NCBI GenBank assembly: GCA_015075405.1
Contig: JABTUK010000005.1
Coordinates: forward strand, 875,747-939,746
From: Anaerolineales bacterium
GTDB lineage: Bacteria; Chloroflexota; Anaerolineae; 4572-78; J111
Length of the DNA: 64,000 nt
Reading direction: 5' to 3'
Below the pieces are notes generated by a model that saw only the letters and a program-made list of their open reading frames with translations, was not told the DNA's origin and ran no database searches. Shown here one piece after another: positions 24,549 to 32,942 of the stretch; within the stretch, counting starts at the first letter, position 1; the number at the start of each line of letters is the position of its first letter. The position numbers and the translations under genes are program-made.

Positions 24549-25007
24549 ATGAAAGCAAGATTATTGATAGCCCTCTTTATACTGATTGTCCCTGTCCTGC
24601 TGAACGCGCCGCCGGCGCAGGCCAACGTGGAGTCTGTCTTCACCGTAGACAAGCTGTTCACCGCGCTCAACACGGGCGAAATGGACGCGGCTCTGACCGC
24701 ATTTGCGACCGATGCCGTAGTTGAGAACCAGGTGCGGGGCGAAACCTATCACGGGGCGGCTGAAATTGGGCCGATATTGCAGGCCATGCAGCGCGAGGGC
24801 CGCCAGTATGAAATTGTCCGGATGGAGATGGCGGGCGATACGATTACCGTAGCTGTTGAAATCTCTGATCGCGGCCAAATGTGGGGTACAGAAACAATTA
24901 CGGCCGAGGTCCGCGAGGGTAAATTGCAAAAGCTTACTGTCTCGGCCATTCAATTGAAGTTGTGGCGCTGTCCCGGCGACCGTGTTCCGGCCAACCAGTC
25001 TTTGTGA
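24549..25007 (+). CDS. Secreted SnoaL/NTF2-like protein
   Basis: The protein has 152 residues with a clear signal peptide (MKARLLIALFILIVPVLLNAPPAQA). The mature part has the SnoaL/NTF2-like layout: FTVDKLFTALNTGEMDAALTAFATDAV, then GPILQAMQREGRQYEIVRMEM and a beta-sheet tail. The fold forms a small cone that binds hydrophobic ligands or acts as a catalytic or dimerisation module. AAAGGAGAG precedes the ATG. It is divergent from the membrane-bound SARP regulator and shares its CCGTTGGAT-bearing control region, so it may be a regulated target. Confidence 0.7.
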   Translation: MKARLLIALFILIVPVLLNAPPAQANVESVFTVDKLFTALNTGEMDAALTAFATDAVVENQVRGETYHGAAEIGPILQAMQREGRQYEIVRMEMAGDTITVAVEISDRGQMWGTETITAEVREGKLQKLTVSAIQLKLWRCPGDRVPANQSL

Positions 25008-25084
25008 ACTTGTCACGATCCTTTTTGGATAAGGTGGAGCAAAAATTAAAGTAATCGAACGGAGAATATACCCAACGCATTTCA

Positions 25085-25154
25085 AAATTTCCGTAGCTGA
25101 CGCATCCCCATGCGTCAGCGGACGGCATAGGGATGCCGTCCTACAGAAATTTTA
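25085..25154. repeat. Palindromic intergenic element with two inner hairpins
   Basis: Outer AAAATTTC...GAAATTTT-type arms enclose CTGACGCAT/ATGCGTCAG (25097-25118) and GGACGGCAT/ATGCCGTCC (25120-25141). It lies next to MITE copy 1 and makes up most of this short gap. Confidence 0.6.
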
Positions 25155-25194
25155 GCGTGCGCTCAGTATAAAAGGTAAAATGTAACTGCTCAGC

Positions 25195-25290
25195 CATGTC
25201 ATTTCGACCGCAGGGAGAAATCCCCGATACCTCACTTTTCGGTGTTGTGCCCTGGGGATTTCTCGCTCCTTCGTCGCTCGAAATGACATG
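25195..25290. mobile_element. MITE-like repeat, copy 1 (TIR CATGTCATTTCGA)
   Basis: Perfect 13-bp terminal inverted repeats lie at 25195-25207 and 25278-25290; GAGAAATCCCC/GGGGATTTCTC arms are found inside, and CTCAG/CTGAG arms continue outside. Related copies are at 60601-60728 and 63000-63100. No transposase gene is present; it would need one supplied in trans. This copy lies inside the mazF-like gene and truncates it. Confidence 0.75.
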
Positions 25291-25372
25291 AGCCTGAGTA
25301 GTAACGAATTTTCTTGATTTCAGCGCCCATTGTCGGATCAAGATTAATCAACCAGACTTCACCTCTATTCAC
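25232..25372 (-). pseudogene. Truncated MazF/PemK-like toxin
   Basis: From GTG 25372 the frame reads MNRGEVWLINLDPTMGAEIKK, the typical N-terminus of MazF/PemK ribonuclease toxins, and overlaps the stop of the upstream antitoxin. After residue about 23, the frame enters MITE copy 1 and stops at 25232, giving only 46 residues. The rest of MazF (about 80-90 residues) is not found downstream. The toxin should therefore be dead. This short frame is easily missed because it starts with GTG and is 141 bases long. Confidence 0.7.
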
Positions 25373-25676
25373 GAAAATCCTCGCCATCAAGAGCGGTGAA
25401 GCTGGTTAATTCATCATCTGTAGTGTAATCGGGTGCCAAAAGTTTAGCTACTGCTGTTAATTGTTGGCGGCGTTCAGTGAGAGGAATTTGTAATTTCGGT
25501 TGCCGTAGTCCTTCTGCCTCACGCCAGGCCCGAAAGGCGGCATATTCTGCCATCGGCACCAGCGCAGCGACAGGCTGACCCTCCTTTTCCAAAATCACCA
25601 CCTCGTCGGACAGGAGGGCCTCGTCCAGAGAAATATTATAAGGGGCGCGGGCTTCTTTCAGTTCCAGCTTTTTCGT
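25365..25676 (-). CDS. MazE/Phd-like antitoxin, possibly without a canonical start codon
   Basis: The conserved part DEVVILEKEGQPVAALVPMAEYAAFR is the Phd/YefM-type antitoxin core. The good frame continues upstream (KKLELKEARAPYNISLDEALL) to an ACG at 25676 where ATG is expected, giving 103 residues; a GTG at 25601 would remove most of the DNA-binding N-terminus. Its TAG stop overlaps the GTG of the mazF remnant. Since the toxin is truncated, this antitoxin may be an orphan in decay. ACG initiation is rare, so a lost start is likely. Confidence 0.6.
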   Translation of the reverse strand, partial: TKKLELKEARAPYNISLDEALLSDEVVILEKEGQPVAALVPMAEYAAFRAWREAEGLRQPKLQIPLTERRQQLTAVAKLLAPDYTTDDELTSFTALDGEDFRE

Positions 25677-25789
25677 GGGGAAATTACTTTCTTTTTGATT
25701 TTGATTTTAGCGCGATCCGCTGAGGTTAACAACATTGGTCTTAATGGCGTCCTGAGTAGGTTTATCGAAGGGCGCTATTTCTCCAAAAT

Positions 25790-28336
25790 CTATCCAGCCT
25801 TCCGGCGGCTGCGACGATACAGCAGCAGCCTCAGCCCATTCAACGATACCAACACCGTCCCCCCTTCGTGGCCGATGACGGCCAGGGGCAGGGGCATGTT
25901 GGCGATAAAAATGGCGGCAATCATAACGGCAATGGCGGCCATGGCAAAACCCAGGTTGATGATGAGCGTTTTGCGGGTTTGACGGCTGAGGGCAATCAGG
26001 TAGGGAATATTACTCAAATCGTCGGCCATGAGCACCACGTCGGCGGTTTCCAGGGCCACGTCGGTGCCGGCTGCGCCCATGGCCACGCCAATCGAGGCGC
26101 TGGCCAGGGCGGGAGCGTCGTTGACCCCGTCGCCAATCATGGCCACCGCGCCATAGTTGGCTTCCAACTCCTTGACAATCCGCACCTTGTCTTCCGGCAG
26201 CAACTCGGCAAAATATTCGTCCACGCCGGTTTGAGTGGCAATGGCATGGGCCACCCGTTCGTTGTCGCCGGTCAACATGACCACCCGCTGCACCCCCAAG
26301 GATTTGAGTTCGGCCACCACCGGGGCGGCGTCGGGTCGCACCGTATCGGCCAGGGCGATCACGCCTAAAAAATGGGCGGTTTGGCCTTCATCCGCCATCT
26401 GAGCTACGATAATCGCCGTTTTGCCGTCCGCTTGCAGTTGTTCCAGGGCTGCGGTCACTTCGGTCGAGCCGACAGTCTCAAACGCCTCAAAATAACGTTG
26501 ATTGCCCACCCGGATATCCAACCCATTCACCAGGCCCCGCGCCCCCTTGCCGGTAGCCGCCTGAAACGATTGGACCTCGGCTATTTCCAGCTTGCGCCGG
26601 CGCGCCGCCTCGACGACAGCTTGAGCCAGGGGGTGTTCCGATTTAGCCTCGACGGCTGCGGCGAGCGCGAGCAATTCGTCCGCGTTTCCCTGCCAGAGCG
26701 TAGGGCGTAGAGCGTCGAGCGTCGAGTTTCTTTTCTGAGCCTCAGCCTTAGACTCAGCCTCTATCACCAAAACGTCGGTCACTTCCGGTTTACCCTGCGT
26801 CAGCGTCCCAGTTTTATCAAACGCAACCACCTTGATGCCGGCGGCTTGTTCCATATAAACGCCGCCCTTGAACAAGACGCCCTTGCGCGCGCCGTTGCCA
26901 ATGGCCGATAGAATCGAGGCCGGGGTGCTGATAATGAGGGCGCAAGGCGAGGCGGCGACCATCACTGTCATAGCCCGGTAGAAGGCCGTGTTGAAGGCTT
27001 CGCCCAGGAAAAAGATGGGCACAGCCGCCACCAGGATGGTGAAGACGATGACGCCCATGGCGTAATACTGTTCAGCCTTATCCAGAAAACGCTGGGTGTG
27101 GGCTTTTTCGCTCTGCGCTTCTTCCACCAGCTTGATCAGTTTGGCCAGAGTCGAGTCTTTAGCCAGCCGGGTCACTTCAGCTTCCAGGCTGCCATTTTGA
27201 TTGATCGTTCCGGCCAAAACCGGCTGGCCCGGCCCCTTGGCCACGGGCATCGACTCGCCGGTGATGGAAGCCTGATCCACCATACTTTCGCCGGCAATCA
27301 CCACCCCGTCGAGGGGGATGCGGTCGCCGGGCCGGACCACATAGCGGTCGCCGACGACAATTTTTTCGACCGGCAGGGTGACCAACTTCTCGCCCCGCCG
27401 GACCTGGGCCTGATTGGGACGCAGTTTCATCAGGGCGCGGATGGCGTTGCGGGTGCGGTCCATGGCATAAGCCTGCAAGACATTCGATAGGGAGAACAAG
27501 AACAGCAGCAGCGCCCCTTCAAACGGCGAGCCGACAATCGCCGCCCCCAGCGCGGCCAGCACCATCAGCAAATCTACATCAATCGTCTGCTGGCGGAGCG
27601 ATTCAATGCCGCCCTTTAAACCAAAGGTCCCGCCGGTTGCATAGGCAATCACATAGAAAATAGTCGAAACAAGGGGCGACCCGCCGAAATGGGCAGTCAG
27701 CCAGCCCAACACCATTGTTATCAGCGTGATAACAGTGAAGATAGCTTCCAGGTTTTGTCGACTCAGCCAGGTCCAGGCTTGTTGCAGCGGCGCTTGGGCC
27801 GGCGCAGCCGGTTCGGCCAGGGCCGGCAGCTCGGCGCTGGAAGGAGCGACGCTGACGCCGAGTTGGGTAATCTTTGCTTTTAATTGATCGGGCGATACTA
27901 AGCTCTGATCATAGGTGACGCTGAGGGCGCCGCCCATATAACTGGCCGTAGCCCGGCGCACCCCCTGGATTCGACTGAGCCGGTTCTCCAACACCAACGC
28001 GCACGACTCACAGGCCCGCCCGCCTCGCGGCTCCAGCCGCATCACACACGTCTCAAGATTATGCTGCAAGGGCGGCGAAATCCGTTGGGCAATTTGGTCC
28101 ACGGCCGGCCCGGCAATTATGTCTGGATTGTAGTCAAAGGTGATTTGCTGCTGTTGCGGGTCTAGCTTGACTCTAACAATGCCCGGCTCTGCTGAAACCG
28201 CCTCGTTAATCACGTCAAGGCAAGGTTTCTCCTCATCGTTGGAAACCGCAAGCTTGTTTGTATCAGGGTTTAATTTAGATTTGGTCAACTCCGCCATCAT
28301 CTTTTCTTCCCGACCTATTTTGACCGACATGTTCAA
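25790..28336 (-). CDS. P1B-4-type metal-exporting ATPase
   Basis: The protein has 848 residues (an internal ATG at 28300 is possible). Two N-terminal HMA-like domains are present, the first without its Cys pair and the second with CESC. The membrane metal site reads SPC (AASPCALII) rather than CPC, and the last helix region has HEGGT; both are marks of the P1B-4 subgroup, which exports Co, Fe(II) or Zn. The phosphorylation site is DKTGTLT and the hinge GDGVND. A low-complexity insert of about 22 residues sits in the nucleotide-binding part. It lies next to the feo operon, which fits iron homeostasis. It has its own promoter and operator. Confidence 0.85.
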   Translation of the reverse strand: MNMSVKIGREEKMMAELTKSKLNPDTNKLAVSNDEEKPCLDVINEAVSAEPGIVRVKLDPQQQQITFDYNPDIIAGPAVDQIAQRISPPLQHNLETCVMRLEPRGGRACESCALVLENRLSRIQGVRRATASYMGGALSVTYDQSLVSPDQLKAKITQLGVSVAPSSAELPALAEPAAPAQAPLQQAWTWLSRQNLEAIFTVITLITMVLGWLTAHFGGSPLVSTIFYVIAYATGGTFGLKGGIESLRQQTIDVDLLMVLAALGAAIVGSPFEGALLLFLFSLSNVLQAYAMDRTRNAIRALMKLRPNQAQVRRGEKLVTLPVEKIVVGDRYVVRPGDRIPLDGVVIAGESMVDQASITGESMPVAKGPGQPVLAGTINQNGSLEAEVTRLAKDSTLAKLIKLVEEAQSEKAHTQRFLDKAEQYYAMGVIVFTILVAAVPIFFLGEAFNTAFYRAMTVMVAASPCALIISTPASILSAIGNGARKGVLFKGGVYMEQAAGIKVVAFDKTGTLTQGKPEVTDVLVIEAESKAEAQKRNSTLDALRPTLWQGNADELLALAAAVEAKSEHPLAQAVVEAARRRKLEIAEVQSFQAATGKGARGLVNGLDIRVGNQRYFEAFETVGSTEVTAALEQLQADGKTAIIVAQMADEGQTAHFLGVIALADTVRPDAAPVVAELKSLGVQRVVMLTGDNERVAHAIATQTGVDEYFAELLPEDKVRIVKELEANYGAVAMIGDGVNDAPALASASIGVAMGAAGTDVALETADVVLMADDLSNIPYLIALSRQTRKTLIINLGFAMAAIAVMIAAIFIANMPLPLAVIGHEGGTVLVSLNGLRLLLYRRSRRKAG

Positions 28337-28377
28337 ATCAGGTCAAATTCGTTATTTTGTAACTGGAGTTAATCCTT

Positions 28378-28429
28378 AAATTAACCTCAGTTAATTTAAA
28401 ACTATACTTCTTTCTGCCAGAGTTGTCAA
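28378..28429 (-). promoter_or_regulatory. Promoter and palindromic operator of the P1B-4 ATPase gene
   Basis: Leftward TTGACA (28429-28424), 17-base spacer, TATAGT (28406-28401). Just downstream is a perfect inverted repeat AAATTAAC-CTCA-GTTAATTT (28378-28397), overlapped by a second GTTAAT/ATTAAC repeat (28368-28385). The position over the start site suggests metal-responsive repression. Confidence 0.75.
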
Positions 28430-28439
28430 CTGCCCAAGC

Positions 28440-29282
28440 TTATGATTTTTCACCCTTTTTGAGCGGTGGTTGGTAAGGTATCGGAATGTACGAGACGCTG
28501 GGCCGGCGTTGGGCGGCCTGGCGGTACAGCGCCATGAGCTTATAGACTTCTTCCGGCATATCGGTGCTGACGGGCAAGCCCAATTGGCGCGCCTCTTCAA
28601 CGCTGATGGGGTAATCGTGGGTCCAGGTACCGGTCGCCAGCAGGTCGGCCAGGGCTTCCGCTTTGGCGGCTTCCAGTTGCGTCTGGTGAGAAAGGATCTC
28701 TTGCACGGTGTAACGCACCTGTTTGATCGCTTTGCGTGAAACATCGGCCAAAATGAGGGTGCGGTCATCCACTCGATTGACGTCTTTCTGCTCGATGGCC
28801 CGGAGGATGGACGCCGCCGGTTGGTCGCCCAGTTGCGGGTCAACCGGGCCCAGCACCGCGTTTTCATCCATGACAATTTCATTGGCGGCCAGCGACAACA
28901 GCGTCCCGCCTGACATGGCATAATGAGGCACAAAGACGGTGACTTTGGCCGGATGGCGGCACAGCGCCTTGGCGATTTGTTCGGCGGCCAGCACCAAGCC
29001 GCCGGGCGTGTGCAAAATAAGGTCAATCGGGATATTGTTGTCGGTCAGCTTGATCGCCCGCAGCACTTCTTCGCTGTCCTCGATGTCAATGTAGCGAAAT
29101 ATAGGGAAACCCAACAGGGCCATCGTTTCCTGGCGATGAATCAAGGCAATAACCCGGCTGCCGCGCTTCTTTTCCAGGTCGTGCATCAAGCGCAGTCGCT
29201 GGGCTTCCAGGATGCGTTTTTGGATAATGGGCCACACTGACGTCATAATAAAGAACAGCCAAAAGAAATCAAAAATAGACAT
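28440..29282 (-). CDS. ClpP-like serine protease of the SDH (serine dehydrogenase proteinase) family
   Basis: The protein has 280 residues. An N-terminal membrane-associated segment (FFWLFFIMTSVWPII) is followed by a ClpP/crotonase-type core: HTPGG for the oxyanion region and YAMSGGTLL with the probable nucleophile serine. This matches the SDH_sah/NfeD-like membrane-associated protease family. The C-terminal tail is basic and probably cytoplasmic. It lies between the P1B-4 ATPase and the feo operon and is separated from feo by a terminator, so it is probably its own unit. Substrate is unknown; membrane-protein quality control is plausible. Confidence 0.75.
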   Translation of the reverse strand: MSIFDFFWLFFIMTSVWPIIQKRILEAQRLRLMHDLEKKRGSRVIALIHRQETMALLGFPIFRYIDIEDSEEVLRAIKLTDNNIPIDLILHTPGGLVLAAEQIAKALCRHPAKVTVFVPHYAMSGGTLLSLAANEIVMDENAVLGPVDPQLGDQPAASILRAIEQKDVNRVDDRTLILADVSRKAIKQVRYTVQEILSHQTQLEAAKAEALADLLATGTWTHDYPISVEEARQLGLPVSTDMPEEVYKLMALYRQAAQRRPSVSYIPIPYQPPLKKGEKS

Positions 29283-29325
29283 ACCTTATCTCCTGGCCGG
29301 ATTATAAGGCCAGTTGGTAAAATAC

Positions 29326-29355
29326 AAAAAGCCTCGACGCTCATCGAGGCTTTTT
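29326..29355. terminator. Terminator at the end of the feo operon
   Basis: AAAAAGCCTCGA (29326-29337) pairs perfectly with TCGAGGCTTTTT (29344-29355) around a 6-base loop; A and T tracts make it bidirectional in form. On the minus strand it lies just after feoB-C. Confidence 0.85.
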
Positions 29356-29377
29356 GGGATCAAATTCCTGACTCAAA

Positions 29378-30838
29378 TTAGCCCAGGCCGGCGATTAAGC
29401 GCCACACTTGAGCCACCATAAAAGTTACCACAAACCCCATTGCCAGCGGCAGCAGAGCCGAGATAGCGGCCCATTTGGCGCTGCCGGTTTCTTTGTAGAT
29501 GGTGTAAATGGTGGTGCTGCACGGGTTGTGCAGTAAACTGAACAACATCAGGTTGACAGCGGTGAGCAGCGTCCAGCCGCCGGCATGGAACAGGGCCAAG
29601 GTTTCGCTGTCGCCGGTTTCAAACATGACTCCTGCCCCGGAACCGAGACCATGCATGCCGGTGGATAGCACGGTTAACATCAATACCGTCGGGATAACAA
29701 TCTCGTTGGCCGGGATGGCCACAATGTAGGCCAGCAAAATGACCCCATTCAGACCAATCAGCAAACCAAAGGGATTGAAAAGGTTGATCAAATGCTCAGC
29801 AATGCTGGCCCCCCCCAAATGAATGTTGGCGCTGAGCCAGATGACTGCCCCCGCCGGGGCGGCGAAAACGATGGCCCGCCACAGCACATAGATCGTCCGG
29901 TCAATCAGCGAGGTGTAAATTGTCTGCCAGAAACGGGGCGGGCGGTAGGGCGGCAGTTCCAGGCTAAAGGTTGAAGCCTCACCTTTGAGCAAGGTACGCG
30001 ATAGGCCCCACGAGACCCCAAAACTGAACAGTACCCCCAGCATAGCGATAGCGACTACAGCCAGCGCCGAAATCAGCCCAGCCAGATAAGAGGGAACCAG
30101 TCCGCCAATAAACAGCGTAGCAATGAGAATCTGGGTGGGCCAGCGCCCGTTGCACAAGGCAAAGTTGTTGGTGACGATGGCAATCAACCGCTCGCGGGGA
30201 CTGTCAATGATGCGGGTCGCTATCACTCCGGCGGCGTTGCAGCCAAAGCCCATCATCATGCTCAAGGATTGCTTGCCATGCGCGCCCGATTTTTTGAAGA
30301 TATTGTCTAGGTTAAAGGCCACGCGGGGCAGGTAGCCAAAATCTTCCAGCAGGGTGAACAGCGGAAAGAATATCGCCATCGGCGGCAGCATCACGCTGAC
30401 TACCCAGGCCGTGCCCATATAAATGCCGTCAATGAGCAGTCCATCCAGCCACCAGGGCAGGCCGATACTGACCGCTCCCGCTTTGAGCATAGGATGAATC
30501 GTATCCAGCAGCAGCGTCGCCAGCATCCCCGAAGGCACATTGGCCCCGGCGATGGTCAGCCAGAAGACGACGGTGAACAGCAAAATCATCAAAGGAAAGC
30601 CCCACAAGCGGCTGGTCACCAGCCGGTCAATGGTCCGGTCAAGGTTGAAGCGCGGCGGCCGGTCGGGATAGATCACGGCCCTGTCGGCGATGCGGGCGGC
30701 GTCGGTGTAGATGGCTTCGACAACCGTTTCGTGGACATTGCTGCCCACTTCCCAGCGTAATTGAGCCGCCTTATTCAGAATATCCTGCGCCGACGGGACC
30801 CCCAGCGGGGCGGGTCGAAGTTGGTCTTGATTAAGCAT
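29378..30838 (-). CDS. feoB: FeoB membrane permease half of a split ferrous iron transporter
   Basis: The protein has 486 residues, all membrane permease, with two Gate-like repeats (FGYLPRVAFNLD..., GFGCNAAGVIATRI) as in the C-terminal part of FeoB. The GTPase domain is a separate gene just upstream, overlapping by 8 bases. It moves Fe(II) across the inner membrane. A start at ATG 30838 fits the overlap. Most bacteria have one fused FeoB; a split form is known in some lineages. The end is marked by the 29326 terminator. Confidence 0.85.
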   Translation of the reverse strand: MLNQDQLRPAPLGVPSAQDILNKAAQLRWEVGSNVHETVVEAIYTDAARIADRAVIYPDRPPRFNLDRTIDRLVTSRLWGFPLMILLFTVVFWLTIAGANVPSGMLATLLLDTIHPMLKAGAVSIGLPWWLDGLLIDGIYMGTAWVVSVMLPPMAIFFPLFTLLEDFGYLPRVAFNLDNIFKKSGAHGKQSLSMMMGFGCNAAGVIATRIIDSPRERLIAIVTNNFALCNGRWPTQILIATLFIGGLVPSYLAGLISALAVVAIAMLGVLFSFGVSWGLSRTLLKGEASTFSLELPPYRPPRFWQTIYTSLIDRTIYVLWRAIVFAAPAGAVIWLSANIHLGGASIAEHLINLFNPFGLLIGLNGVILLAYIVAIPANEIVIPTVLMLTVLSTGMHGLGSGAGVMFETGDSETLALFHAGGWTLLTAVNLMLFSLLHNPCSTTIYTIYKETGSAKWAAISALLPLAMGFVVTFMVAQVWRLIAGLG

Positions 30839-31679
30839 GGTTGGCTACCTCCAAAGGCAGGTATAAGTTAGATTCGACCGGGCTGGCCTCGGTCCGGATC
30901 AATTCGCCCAACTCACCGCGCTCAACGGCTTCAACAATGCGCGGGTCGCCGTCGAGCAGGCGCAGCGCCACCCAGCGGGCGTTGGGCAGCCCCGGAAACA
31001 TCGTTTCCAGGTGGGCTACCAATTCGGCCACAGCCTTCTTGAGCGCCGGTGGTTCGCTTTTAAGCCGGTGCGGCTGGCAGACAATTTTGCCGGTGGCTAC
31101 TTCGCTGACGGCTTGCAGCAGATCCGGGATACCCTGGCGCGAGCGGGCGCTGGTCGGCACCACCGGCACACCCAGATCGCGGGCCAGCGAGCGCTCATCT
31201 ACGGTTAGACCGTGCCGGCGAGCCTCGTCCATCAGGTTAAGGGCGACGACGGCGCGGCCGGTGATTTCAAGCACTTGCAGCACCAGATTCAGGTTGCGTT
31301 CCAGCCGGGTGGCGTCGGCCACGATGATGGTCACATCCGGCTGGCCGAAGAGAATAAAGTTGCGGGCTACTTCTTCGTCCAGACTGGTCGAGAGCAGCGA
31401 GTAGGTTCCCGGCAGGTCCACCAACTTGAAGCGATGGCCGCCGTAGGAAAAGCCGCCTTCGGCCCGGCTGACGGTTTTGCCCGGCCAATTGCCGGTGTGC
31501 TGGCGCAGGCCGGTTAAGGCGTTAAAGATGGTGCTTTTGCCGGTATTGGGGTTGCCGGCCAGGGCCACCACATAATCCCAGTTGTCCATATTAATGCCCA
31601 GCTTGATCAGATTGCCGACGTTATGGGCCGGGCAGGTTTCACAGTTGTGAGCGGGGGGGATCAGGCTTGGCGCGCTCAT
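30831..31679 (-). CDS. feoB: FeoB GTPase half of the split ferrous iron transporter
   Basis: The protein has 282 residues. It starts with a Cys-containing segment (CETCPAHN), then G1 GNPNTGKST, G3 DLPGTYSL and G4 NLMDEA, the FeoB-type G protein. A helical GDI-like region follows (residues about 190-280). It has no membrane segment. It should regulate iron passage through the permease encoded immediately downstream. The start at 31679 overlaps the FeoA-type gene by four bases. Confidence 0.85.
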   Translation of the reverse strand: MSAPSLIPPAHNCETCPAHNVGNLIKLGINMDNWDYVVALAGNPNTGKSTIFNALTGLRQHTGNWPGKTVSRAEGGFSYGGHRFKLVDLPGTYSLLSTSLDEEVARNFILFGQPDVTIIVADATRLERNLNLVLQVLEITGRAVVALNLMDEARRHGLTVDERSLARDLGVPVVPTSARSRQGIPDLLQAVSEVATGKIVCQPHRLKSEPPALKKAVAELVAHLETMFPGLPNARWVALRLLDGDPRIVEAVERGELGELIRTEASPVESNLYLPLEVANHA

Positions 31680-32743
31680 ATAATTGCCTCCATTTTGCGA
31701 ACTTGGGCGGTGTCCGACTCCAGGTCGCGGGTAATATAAATCAGGTCAGCTTGCTCTTGGCGTAAACCAATTAATGCCCCCCGGATGCGATAGGCGGTGG
31801 GGTCGCCGCTGGGGCTGACCATTTCGGCTTTGATGATCGTGCCGGGCAAGATGCCCAAGTCCAAAAAGCGGCGTCTTTCCGCGCCCCGGCAGCGATAAGA
31901 AATCCCGGTCACGCGGGCGCTTTGGCCCAGTTTGAGCTGGCTCAGCGACTCGTAGGGGCCGGTTTCAGCTTCTTCTTCAAGCTGGATGGGTGTGACCGAC
32001 ACATTGGCTGCCAGAATGGGGGCCAACACATGTTCATCGCCGTCGGCCCAAAAGCGGACGCGCTGCGGGGTAATTTCGGTAACTAGCACAATCATGCCCA
32101 GGTGCAGCCCTTCGGCCAGCAGTTGAGCGTAGATTGTTTCCGGCTCATCTTCCAGATGGACAATCTGGCCGTACTGATTGGGCCAAAAATTGGACAGGTT
32201 GTACCGTTCTGCCGGGGCTGCCAAATCGCCGCTGGCGGTGGGGATGGGGTCGCCGTGAGGGTCAAAGCGGGGATGGCCCAACTCTCGCGCCAGGGCATCG
32301 GTCTGGGCGCGGCTCAGGTGATGTTCGCGCCGTTCGGATTGGCTGTGCCAGTCGGCGGCGGTGTAGCCGGTTTTGTCGGCCAGGTAACGCTCCCACAAGC
32401 GATGAGCGCGAATAATGTGCAGGGCGTAGTCGCGGCCCTGAGTCGTTAATTCCGGTTTGTCGCCGGCAAAGGCAATCAGTTCGTGAGCTTGCATTTCGGT
32501 GAGTAAGCCGGCTATTTCGTTGACGCTGCTGTTCAACGCTCCGGCCAGGCTCTGGACGGTAGGGGCGCGTCCGTGATACTCGCAGTCATAAATGTGTTTC
32601 AGCGCATCTTCGATCAGCACGCGCCGGGTGATGGGGCGGGCCTGCTGCCAGCGCCAAAAAAGACCTTTATCCGGCCAAAACAGCCACAGCCCCAATGCCG
32701 CCACCAGGGCGGTAATGATGAGGGCGCCTAGAGGATCAGACAT
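31676..32743 (-). CDS. Membrane-anchored DtxR-type regulator fused to FeoA
   Basis: The protein has 355 residues. An N-terminal transmembrane segment (ALIITALVAALGLWLFW) precedes a DtxR/MntR winged helix (IEDALKHIYDCEYHGRAPTVQSLAGALNSSV) and the metal/dimer domain (SERREHHLSRAQTDALARELGHPRFDPHGDPIP, matching the DtxR metal-ligand region). A C-terminal FeoA/SH3-like domain (SQLKLGQSARVTGISYRCRGAERRRFLDLGILPGT) ends the protein. FeoA domains bind FeoB, so this protein could both sense iron for transcription and regulate the transporter. The promoter carries a DtxR-box-like palindrome, so it is probably autoregulated. The fusion plus membrane anchor is unusual. Confidence 0.85.
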   Translation of the reverse strand: MSDPLGALIITALVAALGLWLFWPDKGLFWRWQQARPITRRVLIEDALKHIYDCEYHGRAPTVQSLAGALNSSVNEIAGLLTEMQAHELIAFAGDKPELTTQGRDYALHIIRAHRLWERYLADKTGYTAADWHSQSERREHHLSRAQTDALARELGHPRFDPHGDPIPTASGDLAAPAERYNLSNFWPNQYGQIVHLEDEPETIYAQLLAEGLHLGMIVLVTEITPQRVRFWADGDEHVLAPILAANVSVTPIQLEEEAETGPYESLSQLKLGQSARVTGISYRCRGAERRRFLDLGILPGTIIKAEMVSPSGDPTAYRIRGALIGLRQEQADLIYITRDLESDTAQVRKMEAII

Positions 32744-32761
32744 AAAAAGCTCCTTGTAAAT

Positions 32762-32793
32762 AAGTGCCAGGTGTCACGTGCCAGGTGTCAGGT
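32762..32793. repeat. Short tandem repeat of GTGCCAGGTGTCAC-type units
   Basis: GTGCCAGGTGTCACGTGCC is followed by AGGTGTCAGGTCC. Related units occur at 47868-47950, so it belongs to a dispersed family. Confidence 0.5.
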
Positions 32794-32860
32794 CCAAAAT
32801 TTTTATTCTCGGTGGTGTGCCACAGGCTCGTGATGCCAGGTTTATTATTGTAAGCTAAAT

Positions 32861-32886
32861 AAAAATTTAGTCTAGACTAAATTTTT
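32861..32886. promoter_or_regulatory. 26-bp perfect palindrome, probable iron-regulator (DtxR-type) box
   Basis: The core TTTAGTCTAGACTAAA extends perfectly on both sides to 26 bp, centred at 32873/32874. It lies just downstream of the -10 of the feo promoter and resembles DtxR/IdeR boxes (TTAGG...CCTAA) in layout. The fused DtxR protein is the natural ligand. Confidence 0.8.
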
Positions 32887-32889
32887 TCT

Positions 32890-32918
32890 ATTATACTCTA
32901 ATTTTGCTTTGTTGTCAA
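32890..32918 (-). promoter_or_regulatory. Consensus sigma70 promoter of the feo operon
   Basis: Leftward TTGACA (32918-32913), 17-base spacer, TATAAT (32895-32890). Both hexamers are perfect. Confidence 0.85.
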
Positions 32919-32942
32919 GAGTATGAATTTTAAGGAATCAAA

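Noticed and set aside
25141..25341. 66-residue minus-strand frame over the MITE copy 1
   Set aside because: It runs through the repeat in the wrong frame; the mazF remnant in another frame explains the coding signal.
28391..29026. Overlapping frame opposite or within the SDH protease
   Set aside because: Arg/Pro/Trp-rich shadow of the conserved protease frame.
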